Origin: Ancylobacter tetraedralis
Lineage (GTDB): Bacteria > Pseudomonadota > Alphaproteobacteria > Rhizobiales > Xanthobacteraceae
Assembly (NCBI RefSeq): GCF_014195655.1
Contig: NZ_JACICD010000002.1
Location: 248,001-312,000 of the forward strand
DNA length: 64,000 nucleotides
Reading direction: 5' to 3'
Shown: piece by piece, positions 1 to 8,018 of the stretch
Layout of the letters: the number at the start of each line of letters is the position of its first letter
Numbering within the stretch: position 1 is the stretch's first letter
Position numbers and translations under genes: made by a program
Notes under the pieces: model-generated
The model's database searches: none
Seen by the model: the letters and a program-made list of their open reading frames with translations, nothing else
What the model was told of the DNA's origin: nothing

Positions 1-2
1 TG

Positions 3-347
3 CCCATGATGCTCGACCATGTGAATGCCGGTCGCCTGTCGCTGGAGCGCTTCGTCGACCTCTCCTCGGCCGGGCCGGCGCGCATCTTCGACATCGCCAC
101 CAAGGGCCGCATCGCGGTCGGCTACGATGCCGATTTCACCATCGTCGACCTGAAGCGCCGCGAGACCATCCGCAATGGCTGGATCGCCTCCAAGCCCGGC
201 TGGACGCCCTATGACGGGGTCGAGGTCACGGGCTGGCCGGTCGGCACCTTCGTGCGCGGCCACAAGGTGATGTGGGAAGGTGAGCTGACCACCCCGTCGC
301 AGGGCGCGCCGGTGAGGTTTCTGGAGGCGCTGAAGCCCCTGCCGTGA
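3..347 (+). CDS. pyrC: Dihydroorotase, C-terminal fragment (gene runs off the left edge)
   Basis: This is the last 114 residues of a class I dihydroorotase, the enzyme that cyclises carbamoyl-aspartate to dihydroorotate in de novo pyrimidine synthesis. Visible features are the helical stretch after the metal site, the amidohydrolase tail ARIFDIATKGRIAVGYDADF followed by TIVDL, typical of the return of the chain to the small beta-sandwich domain, and the tail pattern G(R/A)PVRFLE near the stop. The metal-binding and catalytic residues lie upstream of the window. The reading frame is open from base 3, so no start can be assigned. It converges on truA. I am confident of the amidohydrolase family and fairly confident of dihydroorotase rather than a hydantoinase/allantoinase. 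Confidence 0.85.
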   Translation, partial: PMMLDHVNAGRLSLERFVDLSSAGPARIFDIATKGRIAVGYDADFTIVDLKRRETIRNGWIASKPGWTPYDGVEVTGWPVGTFVRGHKVMWEGELTTPSQGAPVRFLEALKPLP

Positions 348-371
348 TGCGCGAAACGCCGTCCCCCTCAA

Positions 372-392
372 CCTCTCCCCGAGGGGGAGAGG
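372..392. terminator. Stem-loop between convergent pyrC and truA
   Basis: CCTCTCCCC and GGGGAGAGG form a 9-bp perfect stem with a three-base loop, 25 bases after the pyrC stop. There is no T-tract on either side, so it may be a transcript-end hairpin rather than a classical Rho-independent terminator. A second CTCTCCCC-rich stretch follows at 461-480, and the whole 360-480 segment looks like the pyrimidine/purine mosaic seen in many rhizobial intergenic regions. Confidence 0.4.
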
Positions 393-489
393 GCGCCGCG
401 TAATGGCGGGCGAGGGGGGCTCTCCGGTGCCGACGGCAACAGGTTCCTCACCCCAGCCCTCTCCCCGGCGGTGAGAGGGAGCAAGGTGC

Positions 490-1239
490 TCAATACCTCA
501 CTTCCGCCAGATACAGCCCGGCCGAGGGCGCCATCGGGCCGCAGCGCGTGCGGTCCCTGGCCTCCAGCGCGGCGCTCACATCGTCCGGCGTCCACGCGCC
601 CTCGCCAACCTTCAGCAGCGTGCCGACCATGGAGCGCACCTGATGGTGCAGGAAGGACCGCGCCGCCGCATGCACGCGGATTTCGCTGCCGAAATCCTGC
701 GCCACCGTCTCCACCTCCAGCCGGTCCAGCGTCTTCACTGGCGAGGCGGCCTGGCAGCCGATGGCGCGGAAGGTCGTGAAGTCGTGCCGGCCGACGAGGT
801 GCGCCGCGCCCTTCGCCATCGCCCCTGCGTCGAGCGGGCGCAGCACCCGCCACGCCCGGTCGCGCTCCAGCGCGAGATCGGCGCGGCGGATGAGGATGCG
901 GTAGACATAGCGCCGCCCGGTGGCGGAGAAACGGGCGTGGAAGTCGTCCGCCACCTTTTCGGCGGCGAGCACGGCGATGGGACGCGGGCGCAAATGCGCG
1001 TTCAGCGCATCGCGCACCGTGTCGGGCCGCCAGTCCTTGCTCAGTTCGATGTGCGCCACCTGGCCGGTGGCGTGCACGCCGGCATCGGTGCGGCCGGCGC
1101 CCTGCACATGCACATGCTCGCCCGTGAAGCGCGCGACGGCATCGGTCAGCGCGCCCTGCACGGTGACGCCCGCCGCCTGGATCTGCCAGCCGACAAAGGG
1201 GGTGCCGTCATATTCGATGGTGAGCTTGTAGCGGGGCAT
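490..1239 (-). CDS. truA: tRNA pseudouridine(38-40) synthase TruA
   Basis: A 249-residue protein of normal length for TruA, which isomerises uridines 38-40 in the anticodon stem of many tRNAs in the cytoplasm. The catalytic aspartate lies in [14 protein letters not shown] (D52), preceded by the usual N-terminal [15 protein letters not shown] strand. The later block [13 protein letters not shown] is the conserved C-terminal motif of the family. The ATG start at 1239 agrees with the family start. It converges with pyrC and diverges from polA, with 259 bp between truA and polA that carry an intergenic hairpin repeat. Confidence 0.96.
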   Translation of the reverse strand: MPRYKLTIEYDGTPFVGWQIQAAGVTVQGALTDAVARFTGEHVHVQGAGRTDAGVHATGQVAHIELSKDWRPDTVRDALNAHLRPRPIAVLAAEKVADDFHARFSATGRRYVYRILIRRADLALERDRAWRVLRPLDAGAMAKGAAHLVGRHDFTTFRAIGCQAASPVKTLDRLEVETVAQDFGSEIRVHAAARSFLHHQVRSMVGTLLKVGEGAWTPDDVSAALEARDRTRCGPMAPSAGLYLAEVRY

Positions 1240-1288
1240 GGTGCTCTGTAGCGCCGCGACGGCCCGCCGTCATCTGCCACGAAAACAC

Positions 1289-1376
1289 ATCATTCCCGAC
1301 GGCCGCCGCCCGGTCCGGGATCGCCGGCGGAAACGCGGAGCGATCCCGGCTCTCGCCGGACCCGGCCGGGATGACG
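1289..1376. repeat. Intergenic palindromic repeat, copy A (two inverted cores)
   Basis: Two copies of a roughly 35-bp core lie head to head: 1289-1323 (reverse orientation, beginning ATCATTCCCGACGGCC) and 1342-1376 (forward, GATCCCGG to GGGATGACG). The forward core matches cores at 4547-4583 and 39391-39427, all between genes. The arrangement resembles REP/BIME-type elements. This copy sits in the truA-polA divergent region, 120 bases before the polA start. Confidence 0.65.
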
Positions 1377-1498
1377 TCACGCAAGCGGGATATCGCCCTT
1401 GCCCCGCGGCCGACGCATGGGGCATCGTGCGCCCGCCCGAGCCTGGCTCGGCCATCTGAATTCGGGGCGGGCCGTTCCCGTCCCCACCGGAGCCCTTC

Positions 1499-4456
1499 AT
1501 GCCCGAGCACGACCCGCTGGAAGCCGGCGACCATGTCGTCCTGATCGACGGTTCCGCCTATATCTTCCGCGCCTATCACGCGCTGCCCCCGCTCACCCGC
1601 TCGTCGGACAAGCTGCCCGTCGGCGCGGTGGCGGGGTTCTGCAACATGCTGTGGAAGCTGGTGCGGGCGCAGGGTTTCTCCCCGGCGCCGACGCATCTGG
1701 CCGTCGTGTTCGACAAGTCCGAGCAGACCTTCCGCAAGGACATATACCCGCTCTACAAGGCGCAGCGCCCGGATCTGCCGGAGGATCTGCGCCCGCAATT
1801 CCCGCTCATCCGGGAAGCGACCCGCGCGTTCGACCTCGCCTGTGTCGAGCAGTCCGGCTTCGAGGCGGACGACCTGATGGCGACCTATGCGGAGCTGGCC
1901 AAGGCCAAGGGCGCGCTCGTCACCATCATCTCCTCCGACAAGGATCTGATGCAGCTGGTCGATGCGCGCGTGCGCATGTACGACCCGATGAAGGACAAGG
2001 CGATCGGCACCGAGGAGGTGTTCGAGAAATTCGGCGTCGCGCCGGAGAAGGTGGTGGACGTGCAGTCGCTGGCCGGCGATTCGGTCGACAACGTGCCGGG
2101 CGTGCCGGGCATCGGCATCAAGACCGCTGCCCAGCTGCTCGCCGAATATGGCGATCTCGACACGCTGCTGGCCCGCGCTTCCGAGATCAAGCAGACCAAG
2201 CGTCGCGAGAACCTGATCGAATTCGCCGACCAGGCCCGCCTCTCGCGCGAACTGGTGACGCTCAAGCGCGACGTGGCGCTGGACGTGCCGCTGGACGACA
2301 TCGCCGTGGTGGAGCCCGCCGGCGGCAAGCTCATCGCCTTCCTCAAGGCGATGGAATTTACGACGCTCACCCGTCGCGTCGCCGAGGCCTATGGGATCGA
2401 CGCGGCCGCCATCGACCCCGATCCCGGCCTGAAGGCGGGCGGCGCGGAGACGGCGCTGGTCGCCGCCGGCATCGACCCCGAGAGCCACGCCGCCGCCGCC
2501 GCCGACAATGACATGGCCATCCCCGGCGCCGCGCCGGCACTGACCCCACAGGCACTGACCCCGCAAGCGCTCTCGGCCGCGCGCGTGGCGCAAGGCGCGG
2601 CCACCCCGGTCGACCGCTCGACCTACGAGACCGTGACGACGCTGGCGCGGCTGAACCAATGGATCGCCCGCGCCGTCGAGATCGGCGTGGTGGCGGTGGA
2701 TACCGAGACCACCGGGCTCGACCCGATGCAGGCCGACCTCGTCGGCTTTTCGCTCGCCACCGCGCCGGGCGAGGCGTGCTATGTGCCGCTCGCCCACAAG
2801 GGCGGCGACGAGGGCCTGTTCAGCGAGGGCCTGCTGCCCGGCCAGATCCCGCCAGCCGAGGCGATCGCCGCGCTCAAGCCGCTGCTGGAGCACAAGGGCG
2901 TGCTCAAGATCGGCCAGAACCTCAAATATGACTGGCTGATCCTGAAGCGCCAGGGCATCGAGGTCGCCCCGTATGACGACACGATGCTGCTCTCCTACGT
3001 GCTCGACGCCGGCGCCTCGCCGCACGGCATGGACCCCTTGTCGGTCCGCTGGCTCGGCCACACGCCGATCAAATATGAGGAGGTCGCCGGCAAGGGGAAA
3101 AGCGCCGTCACCTTCGACCGCGTCGCCATCGACAAGGCCAGCGCCTACGCGGCGGAAGACGCCGACGTGACGCTGCGGCTCTGGCGGGTGCTCAAGCCCC
3201 GCCTCGTGGCGGAGGGCAAGACCACCGTCTATGAGCAGCTGGAGCGCCCGCTCGTCACCGTGCTCGCCCGCATGGAGGCGCGCGGCATCATGATCGACCG
3301 GCAATTGCTCTCGCGCCTGTCCGGCGAGTTCGCGCAGGGCATGGGCCGGCTGGAGGCGGAAATTTCCGAGATGGCGGGGGAGAGCTTCAATCCCGGTTCG
3401 CCCAAGCAGCTCGGCGACATCCTGTTCGGAAAGATGCAGATTCCCGGCGGCCGCAAGACCCCCACGGGCGCCTGGTCCACGGGTGCCGACGTGCTGGAGG
3501 AACTGGCGGAGCAGGGCCATGCGCTGCCGCGCCGCATCCTGGACTGGCGCCAGTTGCAGAAGCTGAAATCGACCTATACCGACGCGCTGCCGTCTTACGT
3601 GAACCCCGAGACCGGCCGCGTGCACACCTCCTTCGCGCTCGCCGCCACTACCACGGGCCGGCTCTCCTCCTCCGAGCCGAACCTGCAGAACATCCCGGTG
3701 CGCACCGAGGAAGGCCGCAAGATCCGCAAGGCCTTCATCGCCGCGCCCGGCCACAAGCTGATCTCGGCCGACTATTCACAGATCGAGCTGCGCCTGCTGG
3801 CCGAGATCGCCGACACGCCCTCGCTGCGCCAGGCCTTCCAGGACGGGCTGGACATCCACGCCATGACGGCGTCCGAAATGTTCGGCGTGCCGATCGCCGG
3901 CATGCCGAGCGAGGTGCGCCGGCGCGCCAAGGCGATCAATTTCGGCATCATCTACGGCATTTCGGCCTTTGGCCTCGCCAACCAGCTCTCCATCCCGCGC
4001 GAGGAGGCGGGGGCCTATATCAAGCGCTATTTCGAGCGCTTCCCCGGCATCCGCGCCTATATGGACGAGACGCGCGCCTTCGCCCGCGAGCACGGCTATG
4101 TCGAGACGCTGTTCGGCCGGCGCTGCCACTATCCCGACATCGCGGCCAAGAACCCGTCCATTCGCGCCTTCAACGAGCGGGCGGCGATCAATGCCCGGCT
4201 GCAGGGCTCGGCCGCCGACATCATCCGCCGCGCCATGGCGCGCATGGACGCGGCGCTCGCCCGAGCCGGGCTCGCCGCGCGCATGCTGCTGCAGGTGCAT
4301 GACGAACTGATCTTCGAGGTGCCGGACGACGAGATCGGCGCCACCGTGCCCGTGGTGCGCGAGGTGATGGAACTCGCCCCGCTGCCCGCCCTCTCGCTCA
4401 AGGTGCCGCTGAAGGTGGACGCCCGCGCCGCCGACAACTGGGACGAGGCGCATTGA
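1499..4456 (+). CDS. polA: DNA polymerase I
   Basis: A 985-residue three-domain DNA polymerase I used in Okazaki fragment maturation and excision repair. Residues 1-290 are the 5' nuclease (HVVLIDGSAYIFRAYHALP; GDSVDNVPGVPGIGIKTA). Residues about 390-575 are a 3'-5' proofreading exonuclease that looks active: VAVDTETTGLD, GQNLKYDW and YAAEDADVT supply the metal-binding acids. The polymerase follows with motif A SADYSQIELRLL (near 755), motif B RRRAKAINFGIIYG (near 805) and motif C VHDELIFEVP (near 933). The linker before the exonuclease is Ala-rich and carries a small internal duplication LTPQALTPQAL near residue 347. The ATG at 1499 begins the family-typical N-terminus. Confidence 0.97.
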   Translation: MPEHDPLEAGDHVVLIDGSAYIFRAYHALPPLTRSSDKLPVGAVAGFCNMLWKLVRAQGFSPAPTHLAVVFDKSEQTFRKDIYPLYKAQRPDLPEDLRPQFPLIREATRAFDLACVEQSGFEADDLMATYAELAKAKGALVTIISSDKDLMQLVDARVRMYDPMKDKAIGTEEVFEKFGVAPEKVVDVQSLAGDSVDNVPGVPGIGIKTAAQLLAEYGDLDTLLARASEIKQTKRRENLIEFADQARLSRELVTLKRDVALDVPLDDIAVVEPAGGKLIAFLKAMEFTTLTRRVAEAYGIDAAAIDPDPGLKAGGAETALVAAGIDPESHAAAAADNDMAIPGAAPALTPQALTPQALSAARVAQGAATPVDRSTYETVTTLARLNQWIARAVEIGVVAVDTETTGLDPMQADLVGFSLATAPGEACYVPLAHKGGDEGLFSEGLLPGQIPPAEAIAALKPLLEHKGVLKIGQNLKYDWLILKRQGIEVAPYDDTMLLSYVLDAGASPHGMDPLSVRWLGHTPIKYEEVAGKGKSAVTFDRVAIDKASAYAAEDADVTLRLWRVLKPRLVAEGKTTVYEQLERPLVTVLARMEARGIMIDRQLLSRLSGEFAQGMGRLEAEISEMAGESFNPGSPKQLGDILFGKMQIPGGRKTPTGAWSTGADVLEELAEQGHALPRRILDWRQLQKLKSTYTDALPSYVNPETGRVHTSFALAATTTGRLSSSEPNLQNIPVRTEEGRKIRKAFIAAPGHKLISADYSQIELRLLAEIADTPSLRQAFQDGLDIHAMTASEMFGVPIAGMPSEVRRRAKAINFGIIYGISAFGLANQLSIPREEAGAYIKRYFERFPGIRAYMDETRAFAREHGYVETLFGRRCHYPDIAAKNPSIRAFNERAAINARLQGSAADIIRRAMARMDAALARAGLAARMLLQVHDELIFEVPDDEIGATVPVVREVMELAPLPALSLKVPLKVDARAADNWDEAH

Positions 4457-4477
4457 ACGGATCGCTTCCGTACAGCG

Positions 4478-4583
4478 TCATCCCGGCCGGAGGCGTAGGG
4501 CGTGACATGAGAGCCGCGATCGCCCGCCGCTCGCCGCCGCGATGACGATCCCGGATCGGCCCGGCGGGCCGTCCGGGATGACG
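4478..4583. repeat. Intergenic palindromic repeat, copy B, between convergent polA and ohr
   Basis: The 37-bp core at 4547-4583 folds as CCCGGATCGGCCC / GGGCCGTCCGGG with one bulged T and a GGC loop. It differs from the core at 39391-39427 by only four bases, two of which form a compensatory pair in the stem. At the left end, GTCATCCCGGCCGG (4479-4492) resembles the start of an inverted second core, which is degenerate. Because it lies 22 bases after polA it may also serve as a transcript end. Confidence 0.65.
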
Positions 4584-4601
4584 TCTTTTCGGGTGGGCGC
4601 C

Positions 4602-5018
4602 TCAGCCCACGCTGAGCTCGACCGGGATGTTGCCGCGCGTCGCCTTGGAATAGGGACACATCTGGTGCGCGGCATCGAGCACCTCCTGCACCTCCGCGGG
4701 CGAGAGCGCCGGCGCCTTGAGCGAGAGCTTGGCGGCGAGGCTGAAGCCGTCATCGCCCTTCACCAGCGAGACCGCCACGGTGACGGCGGCGCCGGTGACA
4801 TCGAGCTTCTTCATCCGCCCGACCGCCTCGACCGCCGAGCCGAAGCAGGCGGCGTAGCCGGTGGCGAACAGGTGCTCGGGCGTGGTCTTGCCGGGATCCA
4901 GCACGCCATTATGCGGCATGGCGAGATCGACCGAGACCGAGCCGTCGCTGGTCTGGGAATGACCGTTGCGGCCGCCGATGGCGGTCGCGGTGCCGGTGAA
5001 AAGGACGGTGCCGGACAT
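4602..5018 (-). CDS. ohr: Organic hydroperoxide resistance protein (Ohr/OsmC family)
   Basis: 138 residues, the standard Ohr length. Ohr is a cytosolic thiol peroxidase that reduces organic hydroperoxides using two cysteines and lipoylated partners. Both cysteines are present: C58 in FATGYAACFGSAV and C121 in HQMCPYSKATRGN; the N-terminal TGTATAIGGRNG glycine-rich strand is also typical of Ohr rather than OsmC. The start ATG at 5018 was chosen because a strong GAGGAG ribosome-binding site lies 6 bases upstream and the family begins here. No ohrR regulator gene is adjacent. The gene converges with polA. Confidence 0.92.
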   Translation of the reverse strand: MSGTVLFTGTATAIGGRNGHSQTSDGSVSVDLAMPHNGVLDPGKTTPEHLFATGYAACFGSAVEAVGRMKKLDVTGAAVTVAVSLVKGDDGFSLAAKLSLKAPALSPAEVQEVLDAAHQMCPYSKATRGNIPVELSVG

Positions 5019-5046
5019 GGGTATCTCCTCGGTTGATTGACGTCTT

Positions 5047-5104
5047 GGGGCCGGTGAATTGGGGCCAGTGAATTGGGGCCGGCGAGGCCGGGGCCGGTGA
5101 TGCC
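5047..5104. repeat. Four-unit 14-15 bp tandem repeat in the ohr/ygfZ divergent region
   Basis: Units GGGGCCGGTGAATT, GGGGCCAGTGAATT, GGGGCCGGCGAGGCC and GGGGCCGGTGATGCC lie head to tail, the first two being near identical. They sit 29 bases upstream of the ohr start inside the 312-bp intergenic region 5019-5330. The rest of that region has no gene, and I see no clear OhrR-type AT-rich palindrome in it. The repeat may be part of a regulatory site or simply slipped-strand duplication. Confidence 0.6.
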
Positions 5105-5330
5105 GGGCGCAGCGTAGCGCCCGCCTGCTAACATGGTGCGACGGCCGCGCGCGGCAACCGGATCGGCACGATCCATTGCCCCCACGCACGGTCGTCGCTG
5201 TGTTCCCGGTTTGTTCATTTTCACTTGCCGATCCGCGCGCCAGGGCTTACCTGTCACCCAACACGTCCCGTTCCCGCGCGCCAGGATCTCACGCTAGGGA
5301 ATGCGACAACCCCGTCGACGGAACTGCCTC

Positions 5331-6191
5331 ATGCCGATCGCGATCCTGAAGGAGCGGGCGGTTGCCCGCATTGCGGGCGCCGATGCCGCCCACTTCCTCG
5401 ACAATCTGCTCACCGCGCGCGTGCCGGGCGAGCCCGGGGCGGCGCGCTACGCGGCGCTGCTCACCCCGCAGGGCAAGATCGTCTCCGACATGATCGTGCT
5501 CGCCACCGAGGGGGGCTTCCGGCTCGACGTGCCGCGCCTCACGCTGGCCGACCTGGTCAAGCGCCTGCAGCTCTACCGGCTGCGCGCCAAGGTGGAGATC
5601 GGCGTCCTGGAGGACCTCGCTGTTGCTGTGGCCTGGGGCGGGGCGAGCCCGCTGGTCGACACGCTCGCCTATGACGACCCGCGCCTGCCCGCGCTCGGGC
5701 GCCGCTTCCTGCTGCCCGCCGCCGAGGCCAGCGAGATCGGCGCGGTGCCGGAGGAGGAATGGCAGGCGCATCGCATCGCGCTCGGCGTGCCGGAGGGCGG
5801 CATGGATTTCCTCTATGGCGACGCCTTCCCGCACGAAGCGGACATGGACCAGCTCGGCGGCATCGATTTCGACAAGGGCTGCTATGTCGGCCAGGAAATC
5901 GTCAGCCGCATGCAGCATCGCGGCACGGCGCGCACGCGCATCATCCCCTTCGCCGTGTGCGGGCGCCCGCCGGCCGAGGGCACGCCGATCCTCGCGGGCG
6001 GCAAGACCATCGGCCGGCTCGGCTCCGGCACGCCGGGGCGCGTGCTCGGCCTCGTCCGGCTCGACCGGCTGGAGGATGCCCGCGCCGGCGGCCATGTGGT
6101 GGAGGCGGACGGGGCGGCGCTGGTGCCGGAAAGACCGGGCTGGGTATCCTTCGCGGTCCCCGGCACGGCCGGCGGGGAGATTCTGGCATGA
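5331..6191 (+). CDS. ygfZ: YgfZ/GcvT-domain folate-binding protein (IscA/SufA-associated)
   Basis: A 286-residue YgfZ family protein. YgfZ binds tetrahydrofolate and is needed for activity or repair of some Fe-S enzymes such as MiaB. The diagnostic motif KGCYVGQEI is present at about residues 181-189, followed by SRMQHRGTARTR, which matches the K-G-C-Y-x-G-Q-E signature. The N-terminal MPIAILKERAVARIAGADA and FLDNLLT match the GcvT-like fold. The ATG at 5331 was chosen over 5301 because the conserved N-terminus starts here. It is the first gene of a four-gene set with 4-base overlaps. miaB, a plausible client, is elsewhere in this window. Confidence 0.92.
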   Translation: MPIAILKERAVARIAGADAAHFLDNLLTARVPGEPGAARYAALLTPQGKIVSDMIVLATEGGFRLDVPRLTLADLVKRLQLYRLRAKVEIGVLEDLAVAVAWGGASPLVDTLAYDDPRLPALGRRFLLPAAEASEIGAVPEEEWQAHRIALGVPEGGMDFLYGDAFPHEADMDQLGGIDFDKGCYVGQEIVSRMQHRGTARTRIIPFAVCGRPPAEGTPILAGGKTIGRLGSGTPGRVLGLVRLDRLEDARAGGHVVEADGAALVPERPGWVSFAVPGTAGGEILA

Positions 6192-6799
6192 ACGTGCACC
6201 ATCACCCCGACGGCGTGACGCGCTGCGCCTGGTGCGGCACCGACCCGCTCTATGTCGCCTATCACGACGACGAATGGGGCGTGCCGGAATATGACGACCG
6301 CGCGCTGTTCGAGAAGCTGATCCTCGACGGCTTCCAGGCGGGCCTCGCCTGGATCACCATCCTGCGCAAGCGCGAGGGTTTTCGCGCGGCGTTTGACGGC
6401 TTCCAGCCGGAGATCATCGCCCGCTACACGCCCGAGAAGGTGGAGGCGCTGATGCTGGATGGCGGCATCGTGCGCAACCGCTCGAAGATCGTCTCCACCA
6501 TCCGCTCGGCGCAGGTGTGGCTGGATATCATGGAGCGCGGGCCGGGATTCTCGAAGCTCTTGTGGGGCATCAACGGCCCGGTGCAGGACAATGCCCGCAA
6601 TCCCGGCGCGCCGCCCATCATCACCTCGCCGGTGGCGGTGGCGATGTCCAAGGAACTGAAGACGCGCGGCTTCAACTTCGTCGGTCCCACCATCGTCTAT
6701 GCCTTCATGCAGGCGGTCGGCATGGTGGACGACCATGCCGTGACCTGCCACCGGCACGGCGCGCATGCCGGGAGCCCGTCCCCGGGAGCGCCGGCGTGA
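6188..6799 (+). CDS. tag: DNA-3-methyladenine glycosylase I
   Basis: 203 residues, a little longer than E. coli Tag because of a short Pro/Gly-rich tail. Tag removes 3-methyladenine from alkylated DNA, opening base-excision repair. Family marks are RCAWCG followed by YVAYHDDEWGVP, the block FEKLILDGFQAGLAWITILRK (read here in parts), RNRSKI, and the C-terminal NFVGPTIVYAFMQAVGMVDD with HAVTCHRH. The early Cys, the His of YHDDEWG and the late His/Cys fit the zinc-snap ligands. The ATG overlaps the ygfZ stop (ATGA), suggesting coupled translation. Confidence 0.95.
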   Translation: MNVHHHPDGVTRCAWCGTDPLYVAYHDDEWGVPEYDDRALFEKLILDGFQAGLAWITILRKREGFRAAFDGFQPEIIARYTPEKVEALMLDGGIVRNRSKIVSTIRSAQVWLDIMERGPGFSKLLWGINGPVQDNARNPGAPPIITSPVAVAMSKELKTRGFNFVGPTIVYAFMQAVGMVDDHAVTCHRHGAHAGSPSPGAPA

Positions 6800-7515
6800 G
6801 TGCGGGCGGCGCCCGGGTGGCACGGACAGGCCCCGCGCGGACCCGGCCGGCGCGTGTCTGGCAGCGCATGCTGTCCGGCCGGCGGCTCGACCTGATCGAC
6901 CCGTCCCCGCTCGATGTCGAGATCGAGGACATCGCCCATGGTCTCGCCCGGGTGGCGCGCTGGAACGGGCAGACGAGGGGCGAGCACATCTTCTCGGTCG
7001 CCCAGCATTCGGTGCTGGTGGAGCACATCGCCCGCCGGCAGGCGCTCGCGCGCGGCAGCGATCTCGATCCACGCTGGCGGCTCGCCACGCTGCTGCACGA
7101 CGCGCCGGAATATGTGGTCGGCGACATGATCAGCCCGTTCAAGGCGGTCCTCGGCGGAGACTACAAGCTGGTGGAGGCGCGCCTGCTGGGCGCCATCAGC
7201 CTGCGCTTCGGCCTGCCGGCGCTGTGGCCGGCCGCGCTGGTGAAGTGGGTCAAGGCGGCGGACCGGGCCAGCGCCTTTCTCGAGGCGACGCGTCTGGCCG
7301 GCTTCGAACTGGTCGAGGCACGCGCCCTTTTCGGCCAGCCATTCCCGCTCGACGCCGCCGCCGAGCGGGATTATCTCACCCCGTGGAGCGCGGAGGAGGC
7401 CAAGACGCGCTTCCTCGCTCGTTTCCGCGAGATCACGGCCGAGCCGGCCACTGCCACGCTCGAACCCGAGTCCGCGCCCGATATCGCATCCGCCGTCCGG
7501 AGGGGTTCCTCATGA
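6796..7515 (+). CDS. HD-domain metal-dependent phosphohydrolase (YfbR-like)
   Basis: 239 residues from a GTG that overlaps the tag stop (GTGA); an ATG at 6868 (MLSGRRLDLIDP) is an alternative and would give 215 residues. The protein has the alphaproteobacterial HD-hydrolase pattern RRLDLIDPSPLDVEIEDIAH (residues about 27-46), then EHIFSVAQHS, LLHDAPEYVVGDM (about 98-110, containing the HD pair) and VKWVKAADRAS with the final Asp. These residues can hold a divalent metal. YfbR relatives are 5'-nucleotidases, but the true substrate here is unknown. It is translationally coupled to a tyrosine-phosphatase-like gene. Confidence 0.85.
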   Translation: MSAGGARVARTGPARTRPARVWQRMLSGRRLDLIDPSPLDVEIEDIAHGLARVARWNGQTRGEHIFSVAQHSVLVEHIARRQALARGSDLDPRWRLATLLHDAPEYVVGDMISPFKAVLGGDYKLVEARLLGAISLRFGLPALWPAALVKWVKAADRASAFLEATRLAGFELVEARALFGQPFPLDAAAERDYLTPWSAEEAKTRFLARFREITAEPATATLEPESAPDIASAVRRGSS

Positions 7516-8018
7516 TCCATGTCTGCCCGCTCTCGCGCCTCGAGGAGACGGTGACCCGCACCGGCGCCGCGCATGTGCTGAGCGTGATCAATCTTGGCAC
7601 GCCGGTCGTGCTGCCGACGAGCGTCGCGCGCGACAATCATCTGTTCGTCGGCTTCAACGACATTGTCGAACCGCGCGATGGGCTGATCCATCCGGCGATC
7701 GAGCATGTGGAGGCCATCCTCGCCTTTGCCGGCCGCTGGCCGCGTTCGGCGCCGCTGGTGGTGCATTGCTTCGCCGGTATCAGCCGCTCCACCGCCTCCG
7801 CCTATATCGCCGCCTGCGCGCTGAATCCCTCGCGCGACGAGGCGGAGATCGCCACCGCCCTGCGCGCCGCCTCGCCCATCGCCACACCGAACGCGCTGCT
7901 GGTATCGCTCGCCGATGCCGCGCTCGGCCGGCAGGGCCGCATGAGCGCCGCCATCGCCGCCATCGGCCGGGGCGAGGAGGCGATGGAGAACGTGCCGTTC
8001 GAGCTCCGGCTGGATTGA
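7512..8018 (+). CDS. Tyrosine/dual-specificity phosphatase-like protein
   Basis: 168 residues. The P-loop VVHCFAGISRSTA at about residues 83-95 gives the C-x5-R-S/T signature of cysteine-dependent phosphatases, so catalysis through a phospho-cysteine is plausible. A possible general acid is the Asp in FNDIVEP (near residue 55). The start ATG overlaps the HD gene stop (ATGA). The protein is alpha/beta throughout with no signal peptide or membrane segment. The substrate is unknown: phosphotyrosine, phosphoinositide-like or nucleotide are all open. It is the last gene of the ygfZ-tag-HD set. Confidence 0.82.
   Translation: MIHVCPLSRLEETVTRTGAAHVLSVINLGTPVVLPTSVARDNHLFVGFNDIVEPRDGLIHPAIEHVEAILAFAGRWPRSAPLVVHCFAGISRSTASAYIAACALNPSRDEAEIATALRAASPIATPNALLVSLADAALGRQGRMSAAIAAIGRGEEAMENVPFELRLD

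Noticed and set aside
1208-3754. 848-codon open frame on the minus strand across polA
   Set aside because: It lies antisense to the clearly conserved polymerase and has no recognisable motif; long antisense frames are common in DNA this GC-rich.
6796-8018. HD plus phosphatase pair as a defence or toxin-antitoxin module
   Set aside because: It is coupled to housekeeping ygfZ and tag and has the same codon bias as its neighbours, with no sign of transfer.
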